From Candidatus Omnitrophota bacterium (lineage in GTDB: Bacteria; Omnitrophota; Gorgyraeia; JAFGHF01), in the NCBI GenBank assembly GCA_020341815.1, contig CP070837.1, forward strand, positions 1,432,195 to 1,474,606: a DNA stretch of 42,412 nt, in the 5' to 3' direction. Under the pieces are notes generated by a model that saw nothing but the letters and a program-made list of their open reading frames with translations, did no database searches and was not told where the DNA came from. Below are positions 8,293 through 16,880 of the stretch, in pieces. Every line of letters starts with the position of its first letter. Position 1 is the first letter of the stretch. The translations under genes and the position numbers were made by a program.

Positions 8293-9309
8293 ATGGAAAA
8301 ATATAATTCAATCCAGTTTGAATCAAATCCAAGAGATATTACAAGCCATGTACTGATTGACCTCTACAAGACAATGCTGAGGATAAGAAGGGTGCAGCTC
8401 AAAATCGAAGCAGAATATCCCAAGGATGAGATGAAAACCCCGGTTCACCTTTGCCTGGGCCAGGAGGCGATACCGGCAGGGGTCTGCGCGCATTTAGAGA
8501 AAGAAGATTATGTTTTCAGTAACTACAGAGGCCATGGCCATTATCTTGCCAAGGGCGGCAATTTGAAGGCATTGATTGCCGAGCTATACGGCAGGACAAC
8601 GGGCTGCTCAGGCTCGCGCGGCGGCTCCATGCATATAATCGATACCTCAGCGGGATTCTTAGGCACCTCTTCAATCGTGGCCGGGTCTATCCCTATCGCA
8701 ACGGGGGCGGCCCTGGGGTTTTTGCTTGAGGGAAGAGCGAATGTATCCTGCGTATTCTTTGGCGATGGGGCCGTGGATGAAGGTGTATTATATGAAAGCA
8801 TCAATTTTGCCATGCTTAAGAAATTGCCCGTTATCTATATCTGCGAAAACAATTTTTATGCAGTGTGTTCGGCGCAAAAGAATAGACAAGCCCTGGATAA
8901 TATCCATCAGCGTTTCGCCGGCTGCGGCATACCGGGTTACAGAGCCGACGGAAATAATGTAGTCGAGGTCTGGCGCACGGCGAAAGAAGCAATTGAGAAT
9001 GCGCGTAACGGAGGAGGCCCTTCTTTAATAGAGTTCAGGACATACCGCTGGCGGGGCCATTCCGGGGGCGATAACGACGTAAGCTTAGGGTACCGGACGC
9101 AGGAAGAGCTGGATGAGTGGATGAATAAGTGCCCGCTTAAAAACTTTGAGCAATTCTTGCGCGCTGAAAACCTGATAACCGAAGAAGAAATCCGGGATAT
9201 GGAAATAGCTATCGACCGAGAAATAGAAGAGGCTTTTACCTTTGCTCAAGCGAGCCCTCTTCCCGATGAGAAAGACTTGTTGAAACACCTTTATAAAGAC
9301 GGAAAATGA
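8293..9309 (+). CDS. Thiamine-diphosphate enzyme, E1 alpha subunit-like
   Basis: This 338-residue protein belongs to the alpha subunits of 2-oxoacid dehydrogenase E1. It has YRGHGHYLAKG (residues 78-88), GCSGSRGGSMH (104-114) and the thiamine-diphosphate motif beginning GDGA at 157-160 and closing at N186/N187. The beta subunit follows one base later. There is no E2 acyltransferase or E3 lipoamide dehydrogenase in the window, so a standard pyruvate dehydrogenase complex is unlikely. Established precedent: the E1 alpha/beta-like pair AviB1/AviB2 is implicated in adding a two-carbon branch to a sugar in avilamycin biosynthesis. By analogy I infer transfer of a pyruvate-derived two-carbon unit to a keto-sugar. 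This specificity is not shown by sequence. Confidence 0.88.
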   Translation: MEKYNSIQFESNPRDITSHVLIDLYKTMLRIRRVQLKIEAEYPKDEMKTPVHLCLGQEAIPAGVCAHLEKEDYVFSNYRGHGHYLAKGGNLKALIAELYGRTTGCSGSRGGSMHIIDTSAGFLGTSSIVAGSIPIATGAALGFLLEGRANVSCVFFGDGAVDEGVLYESINFAMLKKLPVIYICENNFYAVCSAQKNRQALDNIHQRFAGCGIPGYRADGNNVVEVWRTAKEAIENARNGGGPSLIEFRTYRWRGHSGGDNDVSLGYRTQEELDEWMNKCPLKNFEQFLRAENLITEEEIRDMEIAIDREIEEAFTFAQASPLPDEKDLLKHLYKDGK

Positions 9310-9310
9310 A

Positions 9311-10375
9311 ATGGCAAAGATAAGCTTTGACTGGGATAGCAAGAGTATAGAGCGCGAAGAATCGGGCTTTGAGCATGCGGTAGAGCAAAAGAAAAGAAAA
9401 ATCTCTTATGCCGCGGCCTTATATGAGACCTTTGATGAACTGCTCAGGCTTGATGAGCGTATTTTTATTATGGGCCAGGGGGCGGATGACCCCTTTGGCA
9501 TGTTCGGTGCGACCCTTAACCTGCATAAGAAGCACGGGGCAAAAAGAGTCTTCGATACACCTTTATCCGAAGAAGGCCTGACCGGTATTGCAATAGGCGC
9601 GGCCCTGGCGGGAAGAAGGCCCATTTATATGCATAATCGTCCCGACTTTCTGCTTTGCGCAATGAATCAGCTTGTCAATCACGCCTCAAAATGGAGTTAT
9701 ATGTTTGGCGGAAAGACCAATGTGCCCTTGGTAATCTGGGCGGCTATCGGCCGCGGCTGGGGCTCGGGGGCGCAGCATTCCCAGAGCCTGCAGGGGTTGT
9801 TTATGCATATTCCGGGCCTGAAGCTTGTTATGCCCAGCACCCCTTATGACGCCAAGGGGCTTTTGGTCTCCAGCGTGCTTGATGAGAACCCGGTAATAAT
9901 ACTGGAGCACCGCTGGCTGCTTAAGCATACCGGATACGCACCCGATAACTTATACAGCATACCCTTCGGTAAAGGCGTAATCAGGAAAAGCGGGCGCGAC
10001 CTGACTATTGTCGGGGCCTCCTATATGATTATAGAGGCCCAGAGGGCGGCTGAGGAGCTTGAGAAAAAAGGCGTAAGTGTCGAGGTTATAGACTTAAGGA
10101 GTCTTAAGCCTTTGGATGAGGAGCTGATTTTAAGCTCGGTTAAGAAAACCGGCAGGCTGCTCATCGTGGATACCGGCTGGAAGACGGGCGGTGTGAGCGC
10201 AGAGATTGCCGCAGTAGTAGCCGAAAAAGGCTTAAACTACCTAAAGGAGCCGATTAAGCGCCTTAGCTCACCCGACGTACCCACCCCGGCAGGTTATGTC
10301 CTGGAGAAGAAGTTTTATCCGGAAGCTAATGAAATTATAAAAGCAGCAACGGAATTAGCGGGAGAGAAGTCATGA
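9311..10375 (+). CDS. Thiamine-diphosphate enzyme, E1 beta subunit-like
   Basis: This 354-residue protein is the transketolase-type beta partner of the preceding gene. After a charged N-terminal extension of about 28 residues, the family motif DTPLSEEGLTGIAIG (82-96) contains the Glu that activates thiamine diphosphate (E87). The C-terminal half is the transketolase C domain. Together the two would form an alpha2beta2 enzyme in the cytoplasm. It overlaps the DegT-family gene by four bases, so the three are translationally linked. That coupling is my main reason for placing the pair in deoxysugar chemistry. The N-terminal extension is longer than in typical pyruvate dehydrogenase beta subunits and may aid pairing. 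Confidence 0.88.
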   Translation: MAKISFDWDSKSIEREESGFEHAVEQKKRKISYAAALYETFDELLRLDERIFIMGQGADDPFGMFGATLNLHKKHGAKRVFDTPLSEEGLTGIAIGAALAGRRPIYMHNRPDFLLCAMNQLVNHASKWSYMFGGKTNVPLVIWAAIGRGWGSGAQHSQSLQGLFMHIPGLKLVMPSTPYDAKGLLVSSVLDENPVIILEHRWLLKHTGYAPDNLYSIPFGKGVIRKSGRDLTIVGASYMIIEAQRAAEELEKKGVSVEVIDLRSLKPLDEELILSSVKKTGRLLIVDTGWKTGGVSAEIAAVVAEKGLNYLKEPIKRLSSPDVPTPAGYVLEKKFYPEANEIIKAATELAGEKS

Positions 10376-11583
10376 CCAAGACTAAAAAAAGGATTTCCTT
10401 CGGCACTGTATCCATAACCGATGAAGCCAAGAGGCTTATCAAAGAGATACTTGATTCAAACCGAGTCTCCAGCGGCAAGTATGTGCGCGCCTTTGAGAAG
10501 GACTTTGCCGAGGTTATCGGAACCAAAGAGGCAATTGCGGTCAGTTCGGGAACAGACGCCGATTGCCTGGCGCTGGCCGTTCTTTATGACTTTGGCGCAA
10601 AGCGGGGGGATGAGGTTATCATACCGGCTCTTTCCTTTGTGGCTACGGGCAATGCCGTGCTTCAGGCCGGCTTTGAGCCGGCTTTTGTGGATATTGATAA
10701 AAAGACATTGAATATCGATCCGGCCGGGATTGAAGGAGCCATAACAAAGAAGACCAGGGCCATAATGCCGGTCCACCTGATGGGAAAACCTGCGGATATG
10801 GACGCGATTAATGCCATCGCCAGGAAACATAACCTCTTTGTTATTGAAGATGCTGCCGAGGCCTATGGGGCGGTATATAAGGGAAGGCCCGTAGGCACTC
10901 TTGGCGACATGGCCGCCTTCAGTCTATATGTGGCGCATATGATAACCACGGTAGAAGGAGGAATGGTGGTTACCGATAGAGCAGACTTTGCCGAGGTTTT
11001 GCGTTCCCTGCGTTCGCACGGAAGGGCCTGTAAGTGCGAAAGCTGCGTATTGAATACCTCTTCCGGTTATTGCGATAAGAGGTTCAGCCACGGCGGCAAC
11101 AGGGACATAAGGTTTATGTTTGAGCGCATAGGCTTTTCCACCAAGATGAACGAGCTTGAGGCCGCAGTGGGCCTGGGCAATATCAAGACCTATCCCGATA
11201 TCCTCAAGAGAAGACGTAAAAATATTCTGTATATGATAGATAAGTTCAAGGAATTTGCGCCTTACCTTTATACGATTGAAGAAGGCGAGAATGAGGAAAT
11301 CGGGCCGCATGCCTTCGCCATCATAATTGACGAAGGAGCTCGCTTTAGGCGCGATGAGCTCGTTTATTTCCTGGAACAGCACGGTATCGATACGCGTAAC
11401 CTCTTTTTATCGATGCCTACGCAGTGTGCCGGCTTTGAATATCTGGGTAAAAAAATAGGCGAATTCCCCAATGCCGAGTATATGGGCGATAAGGGCCTGC
11501 ATATCGGCATCCATCAGGATATGGATAGGGAAGAACTTGATTATGCGCTCGATGTAATAAGAGACTTTTTGGCAAAACAATGA
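10372..11583 (+). CDS. DegT/DnrJ/EryC1/StrS family, Lys-to-His variant with Cys cluster (putative sugar 3-dehydratase)
   Basis: The 403-residue protein has the aspartate-aminotransferase fold of sugar aminotransferases: D160 in VIED for the cofactor ring nitrogen and TVEGG at 193-197. In the segment SLYVAHMITT the Schiff-base Lys is replaced by H189. That replacement is known in 3-dehydratases (RfbH/E1 and ColD), which remove the C3 hydroxyl from a 4-keto-6-deoxysugar instead of aminating it. A compact cluster C220, C222, C225 and C234 lies where RfbH has three of its four [2Fe-2S] ligands, but the distant first ligand is alanine here. An iron-sulfur or zinc site with a rearranged ligand set is therefore possible. 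I infer a 3-deoxygenation, not an amination. Confidence 0.82.
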   Translation: MTKTKKRISFGTVSITDEAKRLIKEILDSNRVSSGKYVRAFEKDFAEVIGTKEAIAVSSGTDADCLALAVLYDFGAKRGDEVIIPALSFVATGNAVLQAGFEPAFVDIDKKTLNIDPAGIEGAITKKTRAIMPVHLMGKPADMDAINAIARKHNLFVIEDAAEAYGAVYKGRPVGTLGDMAAFSLYVAHMITTVEGGMVVTDRADFAEVLRSLRSHGRACKCESCVLNTSSGYCDKRFSHGGNRDIRFMFERIGFSTKMNELEAAVGLGNIKTYPDILKRRRKNILYMIDKFKEFAPYLYTIEEGENEEIGPHAFAIIIDEGARFRRDELVYFLEQHGIDTRNLFLSMPTQCAGFEYLGKKIGEFPNAEYMGDKGLHIGIHQDMDREELDYALDVIRDFLAKQ

Positions 11584-12515
11584 TGAAAAAGAACTCGCGG
11601 ATATTCATTGCCGCTCACCATAGTTTAATAGGACAAGCCCTCTTGCACAGACTGAAAAGAGAAGGCTTTACCAATTTAATTACCAGGTCTCGCTCACAGC
11701 TTGACCTTACCAGAGAGCAGGCAGTGCGTTCGTTCTTCAATAAAGAAAGACCCGAATATTGTTTTTTGACTTCTATAAAAGAGGGGGGTATCGGCGCAAA
11801 TATCAGCTACCCGGCAGAGTTGATTTATGAAAACCTCAGCGCACAGACCAATGTAATCCATTCTGCGCGCCGGTTTAAGGTAAAGAAGCTTATGTTTTTC
11901 GCCTCTTCCTGCGTCTATCCCAAACAGTGCCCTCAGCCGATGAAGGAGGAGTATCTCTTAACAGGGCTGTTTGAGCCGACCAATGTCCCTTACGCTACGG
12001 CCAAGGCCGCCGGAATAAAGATGTGTCAGGCATATAACAGCCAGTATGATACCAGATTTATTTCGGTGATACCGGCTACGGTCTTTGGGCCGGGAGATAA
12101 CTTTGACCTCAACAATTCTCATGTTATACCTGCCCTGATGCATAAATTTCATCAGGCTAAGCTTAAGAAGAGCGCGGATGTCGTTATCTGGGGCTCAGGG
12201 ACAGCGCTGCGAGAGTTTATCTATATAGATGAAGTGATTGAGGCCTGTTTATTCCTGATGCGCAGTGATAACTGCAGAGACCTTATCAATGTGGGTACGG
12301 GTGAGGATATTTCCATTAAGGAATTGGCCGAGTTGATAAAAAAGGTCGTGGGTTTTAAGGGAAAGCTGAAATTTGACACTAAAAAGCCGGACGGGGTGCT
12401 GCGAAAACTGCTTGATGTGTCCATTTTGAGCTCTTTGGGCTGGAAGGCAAAGTTAAATCTGGAGTCGGGACTTAAGGATACTTATCGCTGGTATGAGAAA
12501 AAATCTATCTCTTAA
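11580..12515 (+). CDS. GDP-L-fucose synthase-like SDR (GMER family)
   Basis: The 311-residue protein follows the GDP-fucose synthase pattern closely: ASSCVYP (S109/S110, C111), Y138 and K142 in VPYATAK, LLTG, PGDNFD, and NSHVIPAL with H181. The Cys/His pair used for C3/C5 epimerisation and the Ser-Tyr-Lys triad are all present. The N-terminal nucleotide motif is unusual: the GHRGMVG of the family reads AHHSLIG. Both the first glycine and the Arg that contacts the NADPH phosphate are changed. The gene overlaps the DegT-like gene by four bases. A role as final reductase or epimerase-reductase on a GDP-linked deoxy- or heptose sugar, as for ColC or DmhB-type enzymes, fits. GDP-fucose itself is less likely because no gmd gene is nearby. 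Confidence 0.8.
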   Translation: MMKKNSRIFIAAHHSLIGQALLHRLKREGFTNLITRSRSQLDLTREQAVRSFFNKERPEYCFLTSIKEGGIGANISYPAELIYENLSAQTNVIHSARRFKVKKLMFFASSCVYPKQCPQPMKEEYLLTGLFEPTNVPYATAKAAGIKMCQAYNSQYDTRFISVIPATVFGPGDNFDLNNSHVIPALMHKFHQAKLKKSADVVIWGSGTALREFIYIDEVIEACLFLMRSDNCRDLINVGTGEDISIKELAELIKKVVGFKGKLKFDTKKPDGVLRKLLDVSILSSLGWKAKLNLESGLKDTYRWYEKKSIS

Positions 12516-14802
12516 CATAAACAGCACAATAAGGCTTATTTATATCTCTATCGGTGTTTTTCTATCCGCTTTATTTATAAAAATTCTTTATTCCCAAATA
12601 ATAAATAGTTTTTTTGAAGAAGACCTGCTCTGGTTTGTGCTCAGAGTTGTTCAGGATACAGAAGGATTGTCCGGCATAAAATTGATTGGTTATTTTTTGA
12701 GCCCCTCGCCTGTATGGCTTTTAATAGTATGGCAGAAGGTCTATACCTTTTTTATCCTGTCATTATTCGGACCCTTGGTTAAAAACTTTATCTTTGTTTC
12801 GATATTATTCCATTTCGGGTGCTCTATTTTATTGTTCCTCGTAAGTAAAAAACTTAATTTAAGTTCCCGAATCAGTTTTTTCACTGCCCTGATGTATTTT
12901 ACGCTTTTTGCCCATTATCGGGCCTATATGTGGCCGATGGCCTTTATGCACCTTATAATCGTCTTTTTTATTCTATTGACGCTGAATTTTTATTTAAAAA
13001 CAGACAGTCTTATTAGTAGGGGGCAGAATTATCGCGGTTTTTTCATTTTAACTTTATTAATCAGTATATTCGCTTCTTTTTGCCGTCTCACTATATTGAT
13101 ATTGCCGGCAATGGTAATTACGCATATCCTGTTTTGTTCAAAGGATAATGAGGAGAGAGTCAGAAAATTCGATATTTGGCTGCCTCTGTTTATAATTTTC
13201 CTTATTTATCCATTAGTTATAATTGCCGCCGGCGATTTAAGATTAAGGGCCCTTTTTCGTCCGCTTGTTAATAGTGTTATCGCGCCCGATATGCTTATGG
13301 ATAAAATCAATATGCCGATAAGATTCTCAATTTTGTTTTTATTAGGACTATCCGTCCTTTTCACCTTTAGGATAATGCTGGCTATCTACCAGAGATATAA
13401 CCTGAGGAGAGTTTTTAAATGGATAGTGGCAGGCGCGGCAGTTGCTCTGGCGATATTATTAATCGCTTTTGGAGGCCCAAAGAGGCTTTTAATACCATAT
13501 AACTTTACTGCCCCTTTTATAGGTATTCTGGCATCTTTTATGCATCCGCTTCAAAATGCATTATTAATCGATTCTGCGCGGCCTTATCATTATATACCAC
13601 TGCAGCTTGACGTTTTCAATTTTATCCTTGGCCTTTTGATAATATTTATTTTTATCAGGAAATTTATCTTTAAAAATAAGTCTCTTATAATATTAGGAGT
13701 CTGGTATGCCGTTAGTATAGGATATCTCTATCTGCGCAATCCTCTTGTTTCCCGATATTTTATTTATCTCTCTCCGGTTTTTTGTATTATATTCTGCGCT
13801 GTATTAGACTATTCGATAAAGTTAACAAAATTTAAAATAATAACTAAAGAGATTATTTTGAGTTTTATATTTGTCGCTTTGTGCATCCCTAATTTAATGG
13901 CGATAAAATTAGCTTTGTTTAAAGGAAAAATGGTAAATAATTTTATAACATACGATTATATAAGAGCCGCAAATTTGATAAAGCAGGATTTCCTTAAGCA
14001 GGATAACATCGAGCAGGGCAAGGCGAAGAATATTTATCTTAAAAATGTTATGCCCGTGGTTTTTACGGAGCGTGTCGAACTTTCTGCTTCAGACCCGCAC
14101 AATGATAATCTACGCTTTGTTTTTATGCAGGCGTTTAACAACGCTTCTATTAACATCAAATCAAATCAGGCTCCCGAAGAGGATAAAGCATTTGCAGCTT
14201 ACTCTTTTGACGGCGACAGGGTACTTAACGGGCAGGGGGTAAATATAAGCCCTTTTTCTCAACTTTTTGATGAAGCAATAGGACAGTTAAGGCGCAATCG
14301 CCACAAAGAAGCTATGGAGTTGTTTATTAAGGCGCAGGAAGAGAGACCCTTCTTGCTCAACTACGTATTGTCCGATTTTAGATTAGATGATAAGGGATGG
14401 ATTACAAATGGAAGTGATCTGCGCAGTTGGATTAATGAAATAATATGTTTTTATAACGCAAATTTCGGGAGTGAAGAACTCGAAAGAATCGGATATGTTT
14501 CTACTATTACGAATAAAGAAATCGATGATTATATCCAATGCCTGTTCTATATAGCATATTTAAAACATATTTCCGGAAATGCAGAAGAAAGCAAATATTG
14601 GTTTGCCAAAATCGGATTTCTGGAGAGCGATTACAATAGATTGTCTTCCTGGTTAAGCCAGGTTTCCTTAATAAAATCGGATAGCAGAATGTTATCTTTT
14701 TTGAATAAGCTTGATAATACTTCGTTATATACCAGATATTACGATTATGCAAATAGATATAAATTTGAACGGTTTATGTTTGGCCTGATATTTAAAATAT
14801 AA
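12493..14802 (+). CDS. Large multi-span membrane protein with soluble C-terminal domain
   Basis: The ATG at 12493 lies 23 bases inside the end of the preceding gene. The 769-residue protein has about ten or more hydrophobic segments up to roughly residue 475. It then has a soluble part of about 290 residues with helix-rich stretches (RRNRHKEAMELFIKAQEE resembles a TPR helix pair). The topology fits a GT-C glycosyltransferase or an O-antigen polymerase-like protein with an external helical domain. No diagnostic motif is visible, so I give no function. It is AT-rich and rich in Ile, Phe and Lys compared with the genes before it. It could be the missing Wzy-type polymerase, but this is speculative. 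Confidence 0.7.
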   Translation: MRKNLSLNINSTIRLIYISIGVFLSALFIKILYSQIINSFFEEDLLWFVLRVVQDTEGLSGIKLIGYFLSPSPVWLLIVWQKVYTFFILSLFGPLVKNFIFVSILFHFGCSILLFLVSKKLNLSSRISFFTALMYFTLFAHYRAYMWPMAFMHLIIVFFILLTLNFYLKTDSLISRGQNYRGFFILTLLISIFASFCRLTILILPAMVITHILFCSKDNEERVRKFDIWLPLFIIFLIYPLVIIAAGDLRLRALFRPLVNSVIAPDMLMDKINMPIRFSILFLLGLSVLFTFRIMLAIYQRYNLRRVFKWIVAGAAVALAILLIAFGGPKRLLIPYNFTAPFIGILASFMHPLQNALLIDSARPYHYIPLQLDVFNFILGLLIIFIFIRKFIFKNKSLIILGVWYAVSIGYLYLRNPLVSRYFIYLSPVFCIIFCAVLDYSIKLTKFKIITKEIILSFIFVALCIPNLMAIKLALFKGKMVNNFITYDYIRAANLIKQDFLKQDNIEQGKAKNIYLKNVMPVVFTERVELSASDPHNDNLRFVFMQAFNNASINIKSNQAPEEDKAFAAYSFDGDRVLNGQGVNISPFSQLFDEAIGQLRRNRHKEAMELFIKAQEERPFLLNYVLSDFRLDDKGWITNGSDLRSWINEIICFYNANFGSEELERIGYVSTITNKEIDDYIQCLFYIAYLKHISGNAEESKYWFAKIGFLESDYNRLSSWLSQVSLIKSDSRMLSFLNKLDNTSLYTRYYDYANRYKFERFMFGLIFKI

Positions 14803-14807
14803 AAAAT

Positions 14808-16850
14808 ATGGAAAGCAAATTGAAGCATAAAACGATCATATATTTGGCAGACCTTGCTAATACTAAATTTGGCTGCAGCCCTGCAACAGTTCCCCTGGCC
14901 ATAGGCTATATTAAGGCTTATGCAGTATCCCAATTACCCGAGAAAGTCGATATCCAATTATTCAGGACGCCTGAATCGCTTTTTAAAGCGATTCAGACCA
15001 GGGAGCCCGATATCGTTGGATGTGCCTGGTATGGCTGGAATCGCTGGCTTACTATTAGCGCCTTAACATATATAAAACGCTTTTTTCCCGATGTGATAAC
15101 GGTTGTGGGAGGGGCGAATGTTCCCGAAAGAATTCAGGATTCCCTTAGGGATTTCAAAGAGTTCCCCTGTATAGATATTATGATTCCAAATGAAGGAGAA
15201 ATCCCTTTTGTCAATTTATTAAAGATTTTTATTCAAGGGGGGAAGAAGCAGACTTTTAAAATTCCTATCGATGGAGCCTTCTATTTATCGGAATCCGGCG
15301 AAGAAATAATTACGGGAAAGCCTCTTGGCCTGGTGGAAGATGTTAACATTTTTCCTTCGCCTTATTTAAGCTCCTGCCTCGACCAATTTTTAGATGGAGA
15401 GCTGATGCCGGTATTGCAAACACTCAGAGGCTGCCCGTTTCATTGTTCTTTTTGTGTCTCGGCAAGAGATTCCTGGAACAGAATACGCTCATTTGAATTA
15501 GAGAGAGTAAAAGCAGAAATTAAATATTTAGAGGCCAATGCCAGAAACAGAACGATTCGTTTTGCAGATGAAAATTTCGGCATCATCCCCAGAGATTTAG
15601 AAATAGCAAGATTTATAACAAAGAATCGAATTGAGACCAATTATCCTGCTGCGGTTCGTGTGTACACCCATAAAAATATCAATAGCCACGTAAAAGAAAT
15701 AACTTTGTTATTGAAAGATTTAATCCCAATGAATATTAGCTGTCAAACATTGACAGAGCCGGTAGTAAAAAATATTAAACGAAAAAATATAAGCTTAGAT
15801 ACATTTCAAGACGCGGTAAACTGGGCGCACAATAATAATATTAATGCGACCACCGAAATTATATTTGGTTTGCCCGGAGAAACTTATAGCTCGTTTATGG
15901 AGGTAATAAATCAACTTGTCCAATTACGCCTTGATAGCGTTTCGACGGGAACGTTGATGATGCTTAAAGAAACCGAGATAAATCGACCGGAGATAATCGA
16001 AGAATACGGTTACGAGATATTATATAGCGTTGCCGAACGGGGTTACACAAAATTCGGCGATTTTGAGAACGTAGAGATAGATGCCTGGGCAGTAAAAAGC
16101 AATTTTTACAGTTTTGAGGAGTATATTAGAATAAATTTATTTCTCTTGGTTTACCGCCTCTTTATGTTTTGGGGATATTTCAAGGAAATGGTTTATATGT
16201 GGGAGAACAGAGGGATAAAAATCGGAGATGTTATTTTGGAATTCCTCGAGAGCCCTGCTGATTATCCTCTTTTTTCGCAGCAGATCGAGCGGCTTAAAAA
16301 ATGTCTTCAAGATAATTTATTCCATACAAAAGAAGAGGTTCGCAGGATTTTTGGCCAGCGTTTTTCGAAGGGTAGCGATGCAGACAATTATATCGGCTTT
16401 ATGTCGCCTTTCATCTTGTCTAAGATTATAAAAGGCGAGATGCTTTATATATCGAATCAAGAAAAGACGGTCGATGAGGTTATCAAGGCCTCTACGGCAG
16501 TGTTTAATAGATGCGGCAGAGGTAATTTATCTGAATTCTTGGAAGAAATGCGTTTTGCGAAAACCCTTACGCAGAGCATTGTTATATCATTTTGGGAGAC
16601 GCCTCAAGAGACAAAAATTCTCTCAAGCCCGTATGATTTAATATCCTGGCGCAATCAAGACTATCGCGGAGAGCTTTCTAAATTTACTTTGGAACAACCG
16701 ATAGAATATCAATACAGGATTAATTCTTTTAATGAGTATAAAAATTTTATCCGTGAAAACTCCAAAAGGCCTTTCCACATACAGTCTGAATTTTTCTTTC
16801 GTACATTTCGCAGTAATAACGTTAGGCGTTACATAAGTTCAAAAATATAG
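14808..16850 (+). CDS. B12-binding domain radical SAM protein (third), with long C-terminal extension
   Basis: At 680 residues this is the longest of the six B12-radical SAM proteins. Residues 1-190 form a cobalamin-binding-like domain with GGANVPERIQ and PNEGE. C209, C213 and C216 in CPFHCSFC bind the [4Fe-4S] cluster, and the barrel continues to about residue 400, with FGLPGET near its end. The last 270 or so residues form an extension I cannot place, rich in aromatic and charged residues. The gene is AT-rich like its upstream neighbour, from which it is separated by five bases. Substrate unknown; a sugar, lipid carrier or peptide substrate are all possible. Confidence 0.85.
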   Translation: MESKLKHKTIIYLADLANTKFGCSPATVPLAIGYIKAYAVSQLPEKVDIQLFRTPESLFKAIQTREPDIVGCAWYGWNRWLTISALTYIKRFFPDVITVVGGANVPERIQDSLRDFKEFPCIDIMIPNEGEIPFVNLLKIFIQGGKKQTFKIPIDGAFYLSESGEEIITGKPLGLVEDVNIFPSPYLSSCLDQFLDGELMPVLQTLRGCPFHCSFCVSARDSWNRIRSFELERVKAEIKYLEANARNRTIRFADENFGIIPRDLEIARFITKNRIETNYPAAVRVYTHKNINSHVKEITLLLKDLIPMNISCQTLTEPVVKNIKRKNISLDTFQDAVNWAHNNNINATTEIIFGLPGETYSSFMEVINQLVQLRLDSVSTGTLMMLKETEINRPEIIEEYGYEILYSVAERGYTKFGDFENVEIDAWAVKSNFYSFEEYIRINLFLLVYRLFMFWGYFKEMVYMWENRGIKIGDVILEFLESPADYPLFSQQIERLKKCLQDNLFHTKEEVRRIFGQRFSKGSDADNYIGFMSPFILSKIIKGEMLYISNQEKTVDEVIKASTAVFNRCGRGNLSEFLEEMRFAKTLTQSIVISFWETPQETKILSSPYDLISWRNQDYRGELSKFTLEQPIEYQYRINSFNEYKNFIRENSKRPFHIQSEFFFRTFRSNNVRRYISSKI

Positions 16851-16868
16851 CAAAAGGTTCATAGCTTG

Positions 16869-16875
16869 AAGGAGG
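16869..16875 (+). promoter_or_regulatory. Strong Shine-Dalgarno site deciding the pseB start
   Basis: AAGGAGG lies five bases before the ATG at 16881. An in-frame TTG at 16866 would add five residues but sits before the site, so the ATG is the start. This strong site opens the pseudaminic acid block after the AT-rich pair of genes. Confidence 0.8.
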
Positions 16876-16880
16876 AAAAG

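Noticed and set aside
8293-10375. A pyruvate dehydrogenase complex operon
   Set aside because: Only E1 alpha and beta are present; no E2, E3 or lipoyl domain, and both neighbours are sugar genes with overlapping ends.
10372-11583. Ordinary sugar aminotransferase
   Set aside because: The Schiff-base Lys is His, so transamination by the normal mechanism is not expected.
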